Positions 1 through 8,781 of a stretch of 18,623 nt of DNA are shown piece by piece. The stretch spans positions 1 to 18,623 of the forward strand of contig CABXOR010000039.1 in the NCBI GenBank assembly GCA_902513935.1, in the 5' to 3' direction. The position numbers and the translations under genes were made by a program. Position 1 is the first letter of the stretch. Each line of letters starts with the position of its first letter. A model generated the notes under the pieces. The model did not search any database, was not told the DNA's origin, and worked only from the letters and a program-made list of their open reading frames with translations. The DNA comes from an uncultured SAR324 cluster bacterium. Its GTDB lineage: Bacteria > SAR324 > NAC60-12.

Positions 1-915
1 GGAAACACACTGGCAACTATGACTGCTACCGGCCAGGCTGAGCGCAAGATCGGCTATGAGCCACTTGCTCCCGGATTTTTACATATTCCTCCGCCTTATC
101 CGTATCGGCGGCATCCAAAGTTGACTGAAGAAGAACATGGTACAGAATGTGTCAAATTCCTGGAAGACACAATCATTTATGAGGGGGAAGAAACGGTTGC
201 GGCATTTTTAATGGAACCTATGATTTCCGGTGGTGGAGTGATGGTTCCTCCTGATAATTATTTAACTGAAATCAGGAGAGTTTGTGATAAGTACAATGTA
301 CTTCTGATCCTGGACGAAGTAGTTTCCGGATTCGGCAGAACCGGAAAAATGTTTGGTCACGAACACTGGGGCACCAAAGCGGACATTTTTACTTTTGCAA
401 AGGGTATGGCCAGCGGCTATATGCCCGTTGCTGCTACGGTAGTTAAGGAGAATATCTTTGAAGCATTTTACGGTGAAGCAAACGAGCTCAAGCATTTTAG
501 GCATGTTAACACATACGGTGGTCATCCTGTTGCTGCGGCAGTCAGTTTAAAAAATATTGAAATTGTCGAGCGTGAGAATCTGGTGGCCAATGCTGCAAAA
601 ATGGAGCTCTATATCAAGGCCGGATTGAATGAATTTACGGACCATCCTTTTGTAGGTGAAATCCGTGGCAAGGGCTTGCTTCTTGGTATAGAACTGGTTT
701 CCGACAAGGAAAGTAAAACTCCTCTGGAGACGGCACGATCTAATGCAATAGTTCAAAACTGTATGAAACAGGGAGTCCATGTTATGCGTAACGGTTTCAC
801 TGTCCCGGGGCTGGATAATGTTTTAATCATGGCTCCACCCTTGGTACTGCAGGAAAGTGAGGCAGATATGATTATGGATGCAATCGGAAATGCTTTAAAG
901 CAGGCATTAAACTAA
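1..915 (+). CDS. Class III PLP-dependent aminotransferase, 5' end cut by the window
   Basis: The reading frame is open from base 1, so the gene begins outside the window; the ATG at 19 is internal (the preceding in-frame residues are GNTLAT). About 304 residues are visible, and class III transaminases usually have about 430-460, so roughly the first third is missing. Counting from the Met at 19, the PLP-ring aspartate lies in the LILDEV motif (D99). The Schiff-base lysine is K128 in TFAKGMASGY, and the small-domain motif NTYGGHPVAAA follows. These enzymes move an omega-amino group from an amine or amino acid to a keto acid, usually pyruvate, in the cytoplasm. Alanine dehydrogenase lies 104 bases downstream on the same strand, which suggests pyruvate is the acceptor and alanine is recycled. 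The donor could be taurine, putrescine, beta-alanine or a similar omega-amine; the visible sequence does not decide. Family assignment is firm, substrate unknown. Confidence 0.93.
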   Translation, partial: GNTLATMTATGQAERKIGYEPLAPGFLHIPPPYPYRRHPKLTEEEHGTECVKFLEDTIIYEGEETVAAFLMEPMISGGGVMVPPDNYLTEIRRVCDKYNVLLILDEVVSGFGRTGKMFGHEHWGTKADIFTFAKGMASGYMPVAATVVKENIFEAFYGEANELKHFRHVNTYGGHPVAAAVSLKNIEIVERENLVANAAKMELYIKAGLNEFTDHPFVGEIRGKGLLLGIELVSDKESKTPLETARSNAIVQNCMKQGVHVMRNGFTVPGLDNVLIMAPPLVLQESEADMIMDAIGNALKQALN

Positions 916-1019
916 ATGGTCGTCCCGTTTGAATAAATATTCTTTATACAGGAAGTTATTATTCAGTATTTCAACTTATAAAAAAACAATTTAAAACAAA
1001 TACTTGAGAAAAGGATAAA

Positions 1020-2132
1020 ATGAGAATAGGTGTTCCGAAAGAAATTAAGGAAATGGAAAATCGGGTAGGTGCTACGCCGGCCGGAGTAGCTGAACTCGTG
1101 CAGAACAGCCATCAGGTGTTTGTAGAAAAAGACTCAGGTTTGGGCAGTGGTTTCAGCAATTCAGAATATCAGGAAGCCGGCGCGAACATAGTTGATACAG
1201 CCGCTGAGGTATGGTCCACCGAAATGGTTTACAAAGTCAAAGAACCGCTTCCTGAGGAATATGGATTTTTCCGGGAGGATTTGCTTTTGTTTACCTATCT
1301 GCATTTGGCCGCCGAAGAAGCATTGACCAATGCGCTTATGAGCAGTAAAACCACCTCCATTGCATACGAAACAGTACAGCTGCCGGATCGTAGTTTGCCT
1401 CTGCTCACTCCAATGAGTGAAGTCGCCGGGCGCATGGCTGTACAAGTCGGAGCCCGTTTTCTGGAGAAGCCGCAGGGCGGGCAGGGCGTGTTGCTGGGCG
1501 GTGTTCCGGGAGTAGAACCGGCAGAGGTAGTGATTATCGGAGGCGGAGTAGTTGGAATTAACTCAGCCAAAATGGCCGTCGGGATGGGTGCAAAAGTTAC
1601 CATTCTTGATGTAAGTGCAGACAGAATGCGCTATCTTGATGACGTGTTCAACGGACGTGTTCAACTGGTGATGTCCAACAGTTATAACATCGCGAAGGCT
1701 GTGGAAAGTACAGATTTGCTGGTTGGAGGTGTGTTGATTCCTGGGGAAAAAGCACCTCATCTGGTAACTGAAGCCATGGTCAAAACCATGAAACAGGGAT
1801 CTGTTATTGTCGATGTGGCTATCGACCAGGGAGGTTGTATTGAAACCATTGATCGTGTCACCTATCACAGCGATCCAGTTTATGTGCAGCACGGTGTAGT
1901 TCATTACTCTGTGGGAAACATGCCCGGTGCTGTAGCAAGAACCTCTACGATGGCCTTAACCAACGTGACTACACCATATGCTGTTCAATTAGCCAATAGA
2001 GGCTGGAAAACGGCGTGCAAGGAAGATCATGCCCTGGCATTAGGTATCAACACTCATGCAGGAAATGTTATCTGTAAGGGCGTTTCTGAGGCTTTTGGTT
2101 ATGAGTTCATTCCACCGGAACAAATATTATAA
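1020..2132 (+). CDS. ald: Alanine dehydrogenase (NAD-dependent)
   Basis: Catalyses reversible oxidative deamination of L-alanine to pyruvate and ammonium with NAD in the cytoplasm. The product has 370 residues, the usual family length. The N-terminal signature [20 protein letters not shown] carries the substrate-binding R15. K74 lies in YKVKEP, the catalytic His is H95 in FTYLHLA, and D269 in VDVAIDQ matches the second catalytic residue of the Mycobacterium enzyme. The Rossmann fold begins at VIIGGGVVG (G174, G176, G179), with acidic D197 in TILD explaining NAD rather than NADP use. The ATG at 1020 is preceded by an AAGGA Shine-Dalgarno at 1011-1015. It lies 104 bases after the aminotransferase on the same strand, without a clear promoter or terminator between, so co-transcription is likely. 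A role in regenerating pyruvate for that transaminase is inferred. Confidence 0.97.
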   Translation: MRIGVPKEIKEMENRVGATPAGVAELVQNSHQVFVEKDSGLGSGFSNSEYQEAGANIVDTAAEVWSTEMVYKVKEPLPEEYGFFREDLLLFTYLHLAAEEALTNALMSSKTTSIAYETVQLPDRSLPLLTPMSEVAGRMAVQVGARFLEKPQGGQGVLLGGVPGVEPAEVVIIGGGVVGINSAKMAVGMGAKVTILDVSADRMRYLDDVFNGRVQLVMSNSYNIAKAVESTDLLVGGVLIPGEKAPHLVTEAMVKTMKQGSVIVDVAIDQGGCIETIDRVTYHSDPVYVQHGVVHYSVGNMPGAVARTSTMALTNVTTPYAVQLANRGWKTACKEDHALALGINTHAGNVICKGVSEAFGYEFIPPEQIL

Positions 2133-2163
2133 GTATACATGATATAAACTTATCTTGAAATTT

Positions 2164-2207
2164 AACTGAACGAACATGTCAAATGAAATAAACACAATTC
2201 AGTTTTT
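2164..2207 (+). terminator. Weak candidate terminator after ald
   Basis: A 7-base inverted repeat (AACTGAA at 2164-2170, TTCAGTT at 2198-2204) is followed by a run of T running into the stop codon of the convergent agmatinase gene. The loop is 27 bases and the stem is AT-rich, so it would be weak. It is listed only because it sits where the two convergent transcripts meet. Confidence 0.22.
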
Positions 2208-3174
2208 AGGTATTATTTTTTCGGTAATGCGCCAAAAGATTAATGAGTTCAAAAACTGTGGTAGCCGCAGCAAGTGAAGTCAGCTCGGCGTGGTCATAGG
2301 CCGGAGCAACTTCTACAACATCCGCAGAGATAATATTCAGTCCGGCTAATCCCCTTAAAACCCCGAGTAATTCCCGTGAAGACATTCCTGCGATTTCTGG
2401 TGTCCCTGTTCCAGGAGCATGAGCTGGGTCTAGCACATCAATGTCAATTGACAAATACATTGGGTTGTTACCCACCCGATCCTTTATGCGTTTGATGACG
2501 TGTTCCACACCTTCATTTTGGAACTCATCACAATGCACAACCTTGAATCCTAATTCTTCATCATTGTACAGATCATCCCTGCTATATAAAGGTCCCCGGA
2601 TCCCGACATGAATTGAAGCATGATCTAGGAACAGTTTTTCTTCAGCAGCTCGTCGAAACGGTGTCCCGTGAGTATAAGTAGCGCCAAAGTAGGTATCCCA
2701 GGTGTCCAGATGCGCGTCAAAATGAACGAGAGCGACAGATCCGTGAAAATGATTTACCGCCCGCAGTAAAGGCAAAGCAATCGTATGGTCACCCCCCAGA
2801 CTGATAATGCTGCCTACTTTTCCCAAAAGATCTGTCGTAGCAGTTTGGACTTGTCCGACTGCTTCCTCAATATTAAACGGATTACAAGCTATGTCCCCTG
2901 CATCTGCTACCTGCAGTTCTGCAAACGGTTCGGTGTCATAGGCCGGATGATACTGAGTCCGGAGGTGTCTTGAAGCCTGCCGGATGGCTTGAGGCCCAAA
3001 TCTGGCTCCGGGGCGATAGCTGGTTCCTGAATCAAAGGGAATTCCAAGTATTGCAATATCGCACTTCTTTACATCTCGTATTTCCGGAAGCCTTGCAAAA
3101 GTAGCAGGGCCAGCGTAACGCGGAACGATTTTTCCGCTGACGGGTTGAATAGGACTATTTTCTTCATTCTTCAT
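2206..3174 (-). CDS. speB: Agmatinase-family ureohydrolase
   Basis: A cytoplasmic binuclear manganese enzyme that hydrolyses a guanidino compound to an amine and urea; agmatine to putrescine is the best guess. At 322 residues it is close to family length. All metal-ligand motifs are intact: GGDHT (H130), FDAHLDTWD (D153, H155, D157) and SIDIDVLDP (D244, D246), followed by the family signature APGTGTPE (253-260). The start is well supported: a GAAAGG Shine-Dalgarno at 3181-3186 lies 6 bases before the ATG. It is 106 bases downstream of yejE on the same strand and converges on ald. The family also holds guanidinobutyrase, guanidinopropionase and guanidine hydrolase, and sequence inspection alone cannot exclude them. 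The urease or ornithine-route genes that would complete a pathway are not in view. The ureohydrolase call is firm and the agmatine specificity moderate. Confidence 0.9.
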   Translation of the reverse strand: MKNEENSPIQPVSGKIVPRYAGPATFARLPEIRDVKKCDIAILGIPFDSGTSYRPGARFGPQAIRQASRHLRTQYHPAYDTEPFAELQVADAGDIACNPFNIEEAVGQVQTATTDLLGKVGSIISLGGDHTIALPLLRAVNHFHGSVALVHFDAHLDTWDTYFGATYTHGTPFRRAAEEKLFLDHASIHVGIRGPLYSRDDLYNDEELGFKVVHCDEFQNEGVEHVIKRIKDRVGNNPMYLSIDIDVLDPAHAPGTGTPEIAGMSSRELLGVLRGLAGLNIISADVVEVAPAYDHAELTSLAAATTVFELINLLAHYRKNNT

Positions 3175-3280
3175 TTTTTTCCTTTCAGTTAAAATTCAGA
3201 CTGCACTTACTTGAGTTGAAACAAAGTTTTATTAATGACGGATTAAATTAGGAGATTTTCAAGAGAGTTTCTTTGATATA

Positions 3281-4300
3281 TTAAGCATTATGCCGGGGAT
3301 CAAAGGCATCACGTACACCTTCGCCGATAAAAACCAGCAAGCTTAGTTGCAGTGCAATCACTGAAAAGCCTGCAATTCCCAGCCATGGAGCATGAAGATT
3401 GGCTTTCCCCTGGGCCAGTAGTTCACCCAGAGAAGGAGATCCCGGAGGTAAACCGAAGCCCAGGAAATCAAGTGCAGTGAGTGTGGTGATTGAACCGGAA
3501 AGGATGAAAGGCATAAAAGTCATAGTGGCAACCATGGCATTCGGCAGAATATGGCGTTTCATGATTCTGCTGTGACTCATACCCAGAGCCCGTGCTGCCC
3601 GCACATATTCCAGATTACGCCCCCTTAAAAACTCTGCCCGCACGACTCCAACCAGTCCCATCCAGCTGAAGAGAAGCATGATACCTAGTAGCCACCAGAA
3701 ATTTGGCTCTACGAAACTTGATAGGATAATCAACAAAAACAGAACTGGCAGTCCGGACCAGATTTCGATGAAACGCTGTCCAAGAATATCTACACGACCA
3801 CCAAAGTAGCCCTGAACTGCACCTGCTGCAACTCCAATAATCGAACTCAGAATTGTCAGCACCAGTCCAAACAAAACAGAAATGCGAAAGCCGTAAATCA
3901 GCCGAGCTACCACATCACGTCCCTGGTCGTCAGTTCCAAACCAGTTTTCGCCAGTAGGATGAGATGGGGCTGCAGCAGTTAAATCATAGTTGATCGTATC
4001 ATAACTGTAGCGAATCATGGGCCAGTATATTTCACCTTTCTTTTCAATTAATTCTCGTACAAACTCATCGCGATATTCCGCTTCGGTTGCAAATTCACCA
4101 CCAAATTCTGTTTCCGGAATTGTCTCAATTACTGGAAAAATCAAGTGCCCCTCATAAATCACCAGCAGTGGTTTGTCATTTGCGACAACTTCGGCAAAAA
4201 TGCAAACAAAAAAGATGGACAGAAAAATCCATAAAGACCAATATCCTCTGCGGTTTGCTCTAAAATGCTGTAGACGGCGAAGCGTTATGGGACTCAGCAT
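3281..4300 (-). CDS. yejE: ABC transporter inner-membrane permease YejE
   Basis: One of two permease subunits of a Yej-type oligopeptide ABC importer (in E. coli, YejABEF takes up peptides including microcin C). At 339 residues it matches E. coli YejE in length. The N-terminal RANRRGYWSLW stretch before the first membrane helix (about 21-40) is characteristic. A long periplasmic loop (about 41-130) ends in the WFGTDDQGRDV motif at 120-130. Transmembrane helices follow from about 139 onward, and the cytoplasmic EAA loop (about 230-256, EYVRAARALGMSHSRIMKRH) would contact the ATPase. The start codon overlaps the yejB stop by one base (TAATG), indicating translational coupling. The usual downstream ATPase gene is missing; agmatinase follows instead. 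Confidence 0.96.
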   Translation of the reverse strand: MLSPITLRRLQHFRANRRGYWSLWIFLSIFFVCIFAEVVANDKPLLVIYEGHLIFPVIETIPETEFGGEFATEAEYRDEFVRELIEKKGEIYWPMIRYSYDTINYDLTAAAPSHPTGENWFGTDDQGRDVVARLIYGFRISVLFGLVLTILSSIIGVAAGAVQGYFGGRVDILGQRFIEIWSGLPVLFLLIILSSFVEPNFWWLLGIMLLFSWMGLVGVVRAEFLRGRNLEYVRAARALGMSHSRIMKRHILPNAMVATMTFMPFILSGSITTLTALDFLGFGLPPGSPSLGELLAQGKANLHAPWLGIAGFSVIALQLSLLVFIGEGVRDAFDPRHNA

Positions 4301-5397
4301 TATGCTTCTCTGGTTTCAAAGTCAATTCTGGGATCTATCACAGTGTACATCAAATCACTGATAATCCCGACAATCAGTCCCAGCAAAGTAAAAACAAAAA
4401 GTGTCCCGAACATAACTGGATAATCGCGTTGAATGGTTGATTCAAAGCCCAGTAAACCCAGACCATCAAGTGAAAAAATGATTTCAATCAATAATGAACC
4501 TGTGAAAAACATACCGATGAAGGCAGCAGGAAATCCCGCTATGATAATCAGCATGGCATTCCGGAAAACATGTTTGTAAAGCACCCGCCTTTCCGTAATC
4601 CCTTTTGCGCGGGCCGTAATCACGTATTGTTTGTTTATTTCGTCGAGAAAGGAGTTTTTGGTGAGCATTGTCAGGGAGGCAAAACTACCAATTAAAATTG
4701 CAGTAATCGGGAGCACCAGATGCCAAAAATAGTCAAGAATCTGTTGCCACCAGGGTAAAGTGGAGAAGTTGTCAGATACGAGTCCGCGCAGAGGAAACCA
4801 GCTGAAATAGCTTCCGCCGGAAAAAAGGACAATCAGTAGGATCGCAAACAAAAATGTGGGAATGGCATTACCGAGAATAACAATGGTGCTGCTCCAAACA
4901 TCAAAGCGTGAGCCGTGTTTGAGAGCCTTACGGATGCCAAGAGGAATGCTGACCAGATAGACGGCTAAAGTGCTCCAGATGCCGAGAGAAATCGAAACTG
5001 GCATTTTTTCTAGAACCAGGTCAACTACTTTCTGATCTCGGAAAAAACTTTCTCCAAAATTGAATGAAGCATAATCACGCATCATCTTAAAAAATCGAAC
5101 ATGCAGCGGCTTATCAAAACCATACATGCGCTCGATTTCTTCTACCAGTTCTGGAGCAAGTCCCTGTGAACCGCGATATTTGGAGGGTTTATCTGAAACG
5201 GCGCTCTTTTGACCTTTAATGTCTTCACCTCCGCCTGAGAGACGCTCGGTTGCACTGACTGCTTCGCCCTGTAACTGGGCTATCATTTGCTCCACAGGAC
5301 CTCCTGGAGCAATCTGGATGATGATGAAGTTGACAGTCATTATTCCAATCAGCGTTGGAATAACGAGCAACAAACGACGGATAATATAGGCAGTCAT
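4300..5397 (-). CDS. yejB: ABC transporter inner-membrane permease YejB
   Basis: The partner permease of YejE, 365 residues (E. coli YejB is about the same). The N terminus [19 protein letters not shown] is typical and fixes the start, since an in-frame TAA lies three codons upstream of the ATG. Motif APGGPVEQ at 30-37 is followed by a hydrophilic insert (about 40-95) usual for YejB. Membrane helices lie around 9-29, 135-155, 170-192, 228-248, 283-305 and 330-352. The EAA-type cytoplasmic loop is at about 254-281 ([18 protein letters not shown]). Oddly, the best Shine-Dalgarno (GAGGAGG, 5424-5430) lies about 25 bases before the ATG, farther than normal, and nothing stronger sits closer. The gene is 42 bases after yejA and overlaps yejE, so it is clearly part of the operon. 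Confidence 0.96.
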   Translation of the reverse strand: MTAYIIRRLLLVIPTLIGIMTVNFIIIQIAPGGPVEQMIAQLQGEAVSATERLSGGGEDIKGQKSAVSDKPSKYRGSQGLAPELVEEIERMYGFDKPLHVRFFKMMRDYASFNFGESFFRDQKVVDLVLEKMPVSISLGIWSTLAVYLVSIPLGIRKALKHGSRFDVWSSTIVILGNAIPTFLFAILLIVLFSGGSYFSWFPLRGLVSDNFSTLPWWQQILDYFWHLVLPITAILIGSFASLTMLTKNSFLDEINKQYVITARAKGITERRVLYKHVFRNAMLIIIAGFPAAFIGMFFTGSLLIEIIFSLDGLGLLGFESTIQRDYPVMFGTLFVFTLLGLIVGIISDLMYTVIDPRIDFETREA

Positions 5398-5439
5398 GTA
5401 GAATTACGCAGGGCTATAAAATCCTCCTCGGTGTTTTGT

Positions 5440-7290
5440 TTATTTTAAATTTGGCTTTTTTGCCAACAAAGTTTTTTCTTTTTGTTCATCTACCCACCAG
5501 GTAAAAAATCCCAAACTATATTTGGGAGTTATTTCCGGACGGGAAAACTTATTCCAGTATGCAAGGCGATAATAGTTGATGTGCCAGTGCGGTACGACGT
5601 AGTGTCCCCACAACAACGCACGATCCAGGGCTCTGGTACGATTGATTAATTTTTCACGATCAGGCGCCTCAATTACTAGCCGAATTAGTTTGTCGATTGC
5701 AGGATTGCAGATACCGATGAAGTTGCGTGCTCCACTGGTTTCAGCTGCTTTACAACTCCAGTAGTTATCCTGCTCATTACCCGGTGAGAGGGACTGACCT
5801 ATCACCATCACAAACATATCAAAATCAAAGGAACGGATACGGTTTACGTATTGAGAAGTATCCACAACTCTTACACTGACCTCAATTCCCATGCGTTCCA
5901 GGTTTTTCTTAAAGGGCAGTACAATCCGTTCGAATGCGGGGGAGATCAGTAATATTTCAAACTTAAGTTGTTCTCCTGTACTGGAATTGACACGCTTTCC
6001 GTCTTTAATCTCCCAACCGGCTTCTTTGAAAAGTTTTGAAGCGGCACGCAACTGACTACGAATATTCCCAGTTCCATCCGTTAGTGAAGGGCGAAACTTT
6101 TTGCTAAAAACTTCTTCCGGTAGATCTTTACGGAATGGTTCCAGAATCGCCAGTTCTTTCGGAGACGGTAAGCCGCTTGATGCGAGCTCAGAATTTTCGA
6201 AAAAACTGTCTGTACGTCTATACTGTCCATAAAAAAGGTTTTTGTTACTCCACTCAAAATCAAAGGCATTGCTAATTGCTTCTCTGACCCTACGATCCTT
6301 GAAAATCGACCGGCGTAAATTAAATGCAAAGCCCTGCATTCCACGTGGCAGTTCATGCGGGATTTCCGCACGGATTATGAGTTTTTCTTCAAATGTTTTT
6401 CCGGTATACATTGAGGCCCACATTTTTGAATTATTTTCCTCGCGGAAGTGATATTCCCCAGCTTTGAAGGCTTCCAGAGATACGGTGGCATCTCGGTAAT
6501 AATCGTAACGTACTGTATCAAAATTGTTGCTGCCTTTGTTGACGGGATGATTCGCCGCCCAGTAATCCTTGACACGTTCGTAAGTTATGTATTTGCCTGC
6601 CTTGAAATCTTTGATACGGTATGCTCCACTGCCCATTGGTGGGTCGAGAGTGGATTTTGAAAAATCCCTGCTTTCCCAGTAATGCTTAGGAAGAACAGGA
6701 AGCTGTCCTGTAATCAGTACCAGTTCTCTATTAGTAACTCCTTCACGGAACTGGAATTTGACACGGCGATCTCCAAGATCTTTGACTTCGACAATGTCTC
6801 CATAATAAGATTTATAAAAAGGCGCACCTTTTTCAATCAATGTATTGAAAGTGAAGATAACATCATCCACGTTAATTGTTTCTCCATCGTGAAACCTGGC
6901 TTTTGGATTAAGATGATAAATCACCCAGGTTCTGTCTTCAGGATACTCAATTTCATCCGCAATCAAACCATATTCGGTAAAAGCCTCATCGGAGGAACCA
7001 GTTGTCAGTGTTTCGTAAATCATGCCCAGTCCATCAGCGGAAACACCTTTGGAGATAAATCCGTTGAAACTGTCATAAGTCCCGATGGAATTCAAACGTA
7101 CAGAACCACCTTTAGGTGCATCCGGATTTACATAGTCAAAATGGGTGAAGCCGTCTGGATATTTTGCGGAACCGTTCATTGCAATCGAAGATGCTTTAAT
7201 CAGATCAGTCCCGGCTAATGCTGAAAAGTAGTAGCTTGTGAAAAAGGTTGCTGTGAATAAAAATAAAATTACGAGTCGGTATATTTTCAT
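5440..7290 (-). CDS. yejA: Periplasmic solute-binding protein YejA (oligopeptide type)
   Basis: The extracytoplasmic substrate-binding protein of the Yej importer, family SBP_bac_5, 616 residues (E. coli YejA is slightly shorter). Residues 1-26 form a signal peptide: a KIYR positive start, a hydrophobic core, and an AxA-type site at SALA with predicted cleavage after A26. There is no lipobox cysteine, so a soluble periplasmic protein is expected. Family blocks include HFDYVNPDAPKGGSVRLNS (50-68), the FHDGETINVDDVIFTFN segment (about 132-149), and MQGFAFNLRRSIFKDRRVREA (about 318-338). An AAGAGGA Shine-Dalgarno (7294-7300) lies just before the ATG. It is the first gene of the minus-strand operon yejA-yejB-yejE-agmatinase. 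The transported solute is unknown; peptides are the family default. Confidence 0.95.
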   Translation of the reverse strand: MKIYRLVILFLFTATFFTSYYFSALAGTDLIKASSIAMNGSAKYPDGFTHFDYVNPDAPKGGSVRLNSIGTYDSFNGFISKGVSADGLGMIYETLTTGSSDEAFTEYGLIADEIEYPEDRTWVIYHLNPKARFHDGETINVDDVIFTFNTLIEKGAPFYKSYYGDIVEVKDLGDRRVKFQFREGVTNRELVLITGQLPVLPKHYWESRDFSKSTLDPPMGSGAYRIKDFKAGKYITYERVKDYWAANHPVNKGSNNFDTVRYDYYRDATVSLEAFKAGEYHFREENNSKMWASMYTGKTFEEKLIIRAEIPHELPRGMQGFAFNLRRSIFKDRRVREAISNAFDFEWSNKNLFYGQYRRTDSFFENSELASSGLPSPKELAILEPFRKDLPEEVFSKKFRPSLTDGTGNIRSQLRAASKLFKEAGWEIKDGKRVNSSTGEQLKFEILLISPAFERIVLPFKKNLERMGIEVSVRVVDTSQYVNRIRSFDFDMFVMVIGQSLSPGNEQDNYWSCKAAETSGARNFIGICNPAIDKLIRLVIEAPDREKLINRTRALDRALLWGHYVVPHWHINYYRLAYWNKFSRPEITPKYSLGFFTWWVDEQKEKTLLAKKPNLK

Positions 7291-7512
7291 TGTTCCTCTT
7301 TTGACTTATGATTGACGGGGATTCAGGCGTGGTGCCGTTTTAATAACTGAAAAGTATATTTTCTATCGGAGGTGGGTTTATCTCAAGACCAAAATGATTA
7401 TCTTGTGAATTTTGATTTTTTTAACTGTTTAGGACTAAGACGAGAATCAGTAAATTCAAACAATTCTTGAAGATGGAGTGTAATCTATATGCTAAAAATG
7501 TTTAAAGATTAA
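7291..7512. other. Intergenic region ahead of the yej operon
   Basis: A 222-base gap between the end of the phosphatase gene and yejA, both on the minus strand. It should hold the yej operon promoter. On the minus strand I see TTGAGA (plus 7381-7386) and TATACT (plus 7353-7358), but they are 22 bases apart, too far for a standard sigma-70 pair. A GATAAT hexamer (plus 7397-7402) lacks a good -35 partner. No strong hairpin with a T-run follows the phosphatase gene, and no credible small gene is present. Confidence 0.5.
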
Positions 7513-8649
7513 CTATTCAGCAATTGTATTGAGATGACCTTTATAGCTCTCAGGTAAGCGAAGCTTTAATATTTGCCGGAATCCCCTCTGGTAACCATCA
7601 ACAGTTTCCTTAAATAATAATTTGGCAGTAGATTCATTCGTTTTAGAACTGAAACTGAGATAATGTGTTGTATGTGGAGGGGCAAATCCCCGTATTTCCA
7701 AGAGAAATATTCCGTTTTGTCGAACTTCAAAAATTGGAGTTTCAACTTCCCATTTGTCAGGGAGATGGATATTCAATTGTTTTACGTTGGTTAGAATCTC
7801 AAAACTGCCAATGTGGTCTTTGTAAAAAGGACGGCGAGTCCAAATAAAAATACTTAGAACAGCAAGGAAAATTGTTGTAGATGCAACGATTTTCCACTTT
7901 TGTCTTTTTGTATAATTAGCAATCGGATTATATTCCCTCCTGGGTGGTTGAAAAACGAAATAATACAATGAAATTACAGTGAACCAGACCACTCCCAACG
8001 ACCAGAAGGCATCACTCAAAAAATGTCCGCCCTGTACAATACGGGCATAGCTCATCAACAAGCCATATGTCATTCCAAGTGCAAAGGAAGTCAAAGCAAA
8101 TTTGCGTGACCTCTGCCAAAATACAATGCCACTGGTCAAAGTGAAGGCTATAGAGCAATGTCCACATGGAAATGAATGACCGCGTCCTGGAATGCCTGCT
8201 TCAAGTACGGGTTTGTATTCCCAGTTTCCGCTGAACTGCGATATTTCACGGGGACGGGGACGTCCCGTGTGATCCTTCAGAACGATATTGACTAAGAGGA
8301 GCGAAGCTATAAAAGGAGTTAAAGCGCAAATAAATAAATAAGGCCGTAGACTTGACCAACTGGACTTGGCCCGGGTATTTATCAAGATCAAAATAGAAAT
8401 GACGGAGACTAATACTCCAGGAATGATTCCATAATCATAGAGCCAATTCCAGGGAGAAATATCTGCCAGAAACCAGATATTTTTATCAGAAAAAAACTGT
8501 GCAGAAAAAATACGGTCCCAATCATGTGCTTCTCCCCATAGTGTAAGCCCCACTAAAACAAGGACTAAAAGACTGATTAGACTTATTCCACGGAAAATAA
8601 AAAAGTTTGAACCAGGTTTTAAGTCAGTGCGTTCTGAGGACAATTTCAC
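7513..8649 (-). CDS. PAP2-family membrane phosphatase with C-terminal extracytoplasmic domain
   Basis: An integral membrane acid phosphatase of the PAP2 superfamily, which removes phosphate from lipid phosphates such as phosphatidic acid, undecaprenyl diphosphate or lipid A. It has 378 residues. The three catalytic motifs are present: K125-to-RPRP (R130, R132), PCGH (161-164, catalytic H164), and R183 with H189 and D193 in YARIVQGGHFLSD. The second motif has Cys where most relatives have Ser (PSGH). Hydrophobic segments lie at about 18-38, 74-91, 103-123, 166-178, 197-214 and 252-269. After the last helix comes about 110 residues of non-membrane, probably beta-rich sequence of no family I recognise. 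The start is GTG with no clear Shine-Dalgarno; an in-frame stop upstream rules out a much longer form. It stands alone between yejA and a divergent gene, so its substrate is unknown. Confidence 0.85.
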   Translation of the reverse strand: MKLSSERTDLKPGSNFFIFRGISLISLLVLVLVGLTLWGEAHDWDRIFSAQFFSDKNIWFLADISPWNWLYDYGIIPGVLVSVISILILINTRAKSSWSSLRPYLFICALTPFIASLLLVNIVLKDHTGRPRPREISQFSGNWEYKPVLEAGIPGRGHSFPCGHCSIAFTLTSGIVFWQRSRKFALTSFALGMTYGLLMSYARIVQGGHFLSDAFWSLGVVWFTVISLYYFVFQPPRREYNPIANYTKRQKWKIVASTTIFLAVLSIFIWTRRPFYKDHIGSFEILTNVKQLNIHLPDKWEVETPIFEVRQNGIFLLEIRGFAPPHTTHYLSFSSKTNESTAKLLFKETVDGYQRGFRQILKLRLPESYKGHLNTIAE

Positions 8650-8781
8650 GAAGATAGAATAGTTTAAGTGAGAAACAGATTAGAGATGAACGTAATGAGA
8701 AACATAAATTTAAGTCTAACAAAACATAACAAAATGAGCCAGACAACATTTTTTCTTCTAAGTGATATTAATGCCTTTTGG

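Noticed and set aside
3175..3280. Guanidine riboswitch or yejF remnant upstream of the ureohydrolase
   Set aside because: The gap is only 106 bases, AT-rich, with no recognisable structured leader and no Walker-motif remnant.
6682..7218. 178-codon open frame on the plus strand opposite yejA
   Set aside because: It lies wholly antisense to a clear yejA coding sequence, has no recognisable domain, and is explained by codon structure of the real gene.
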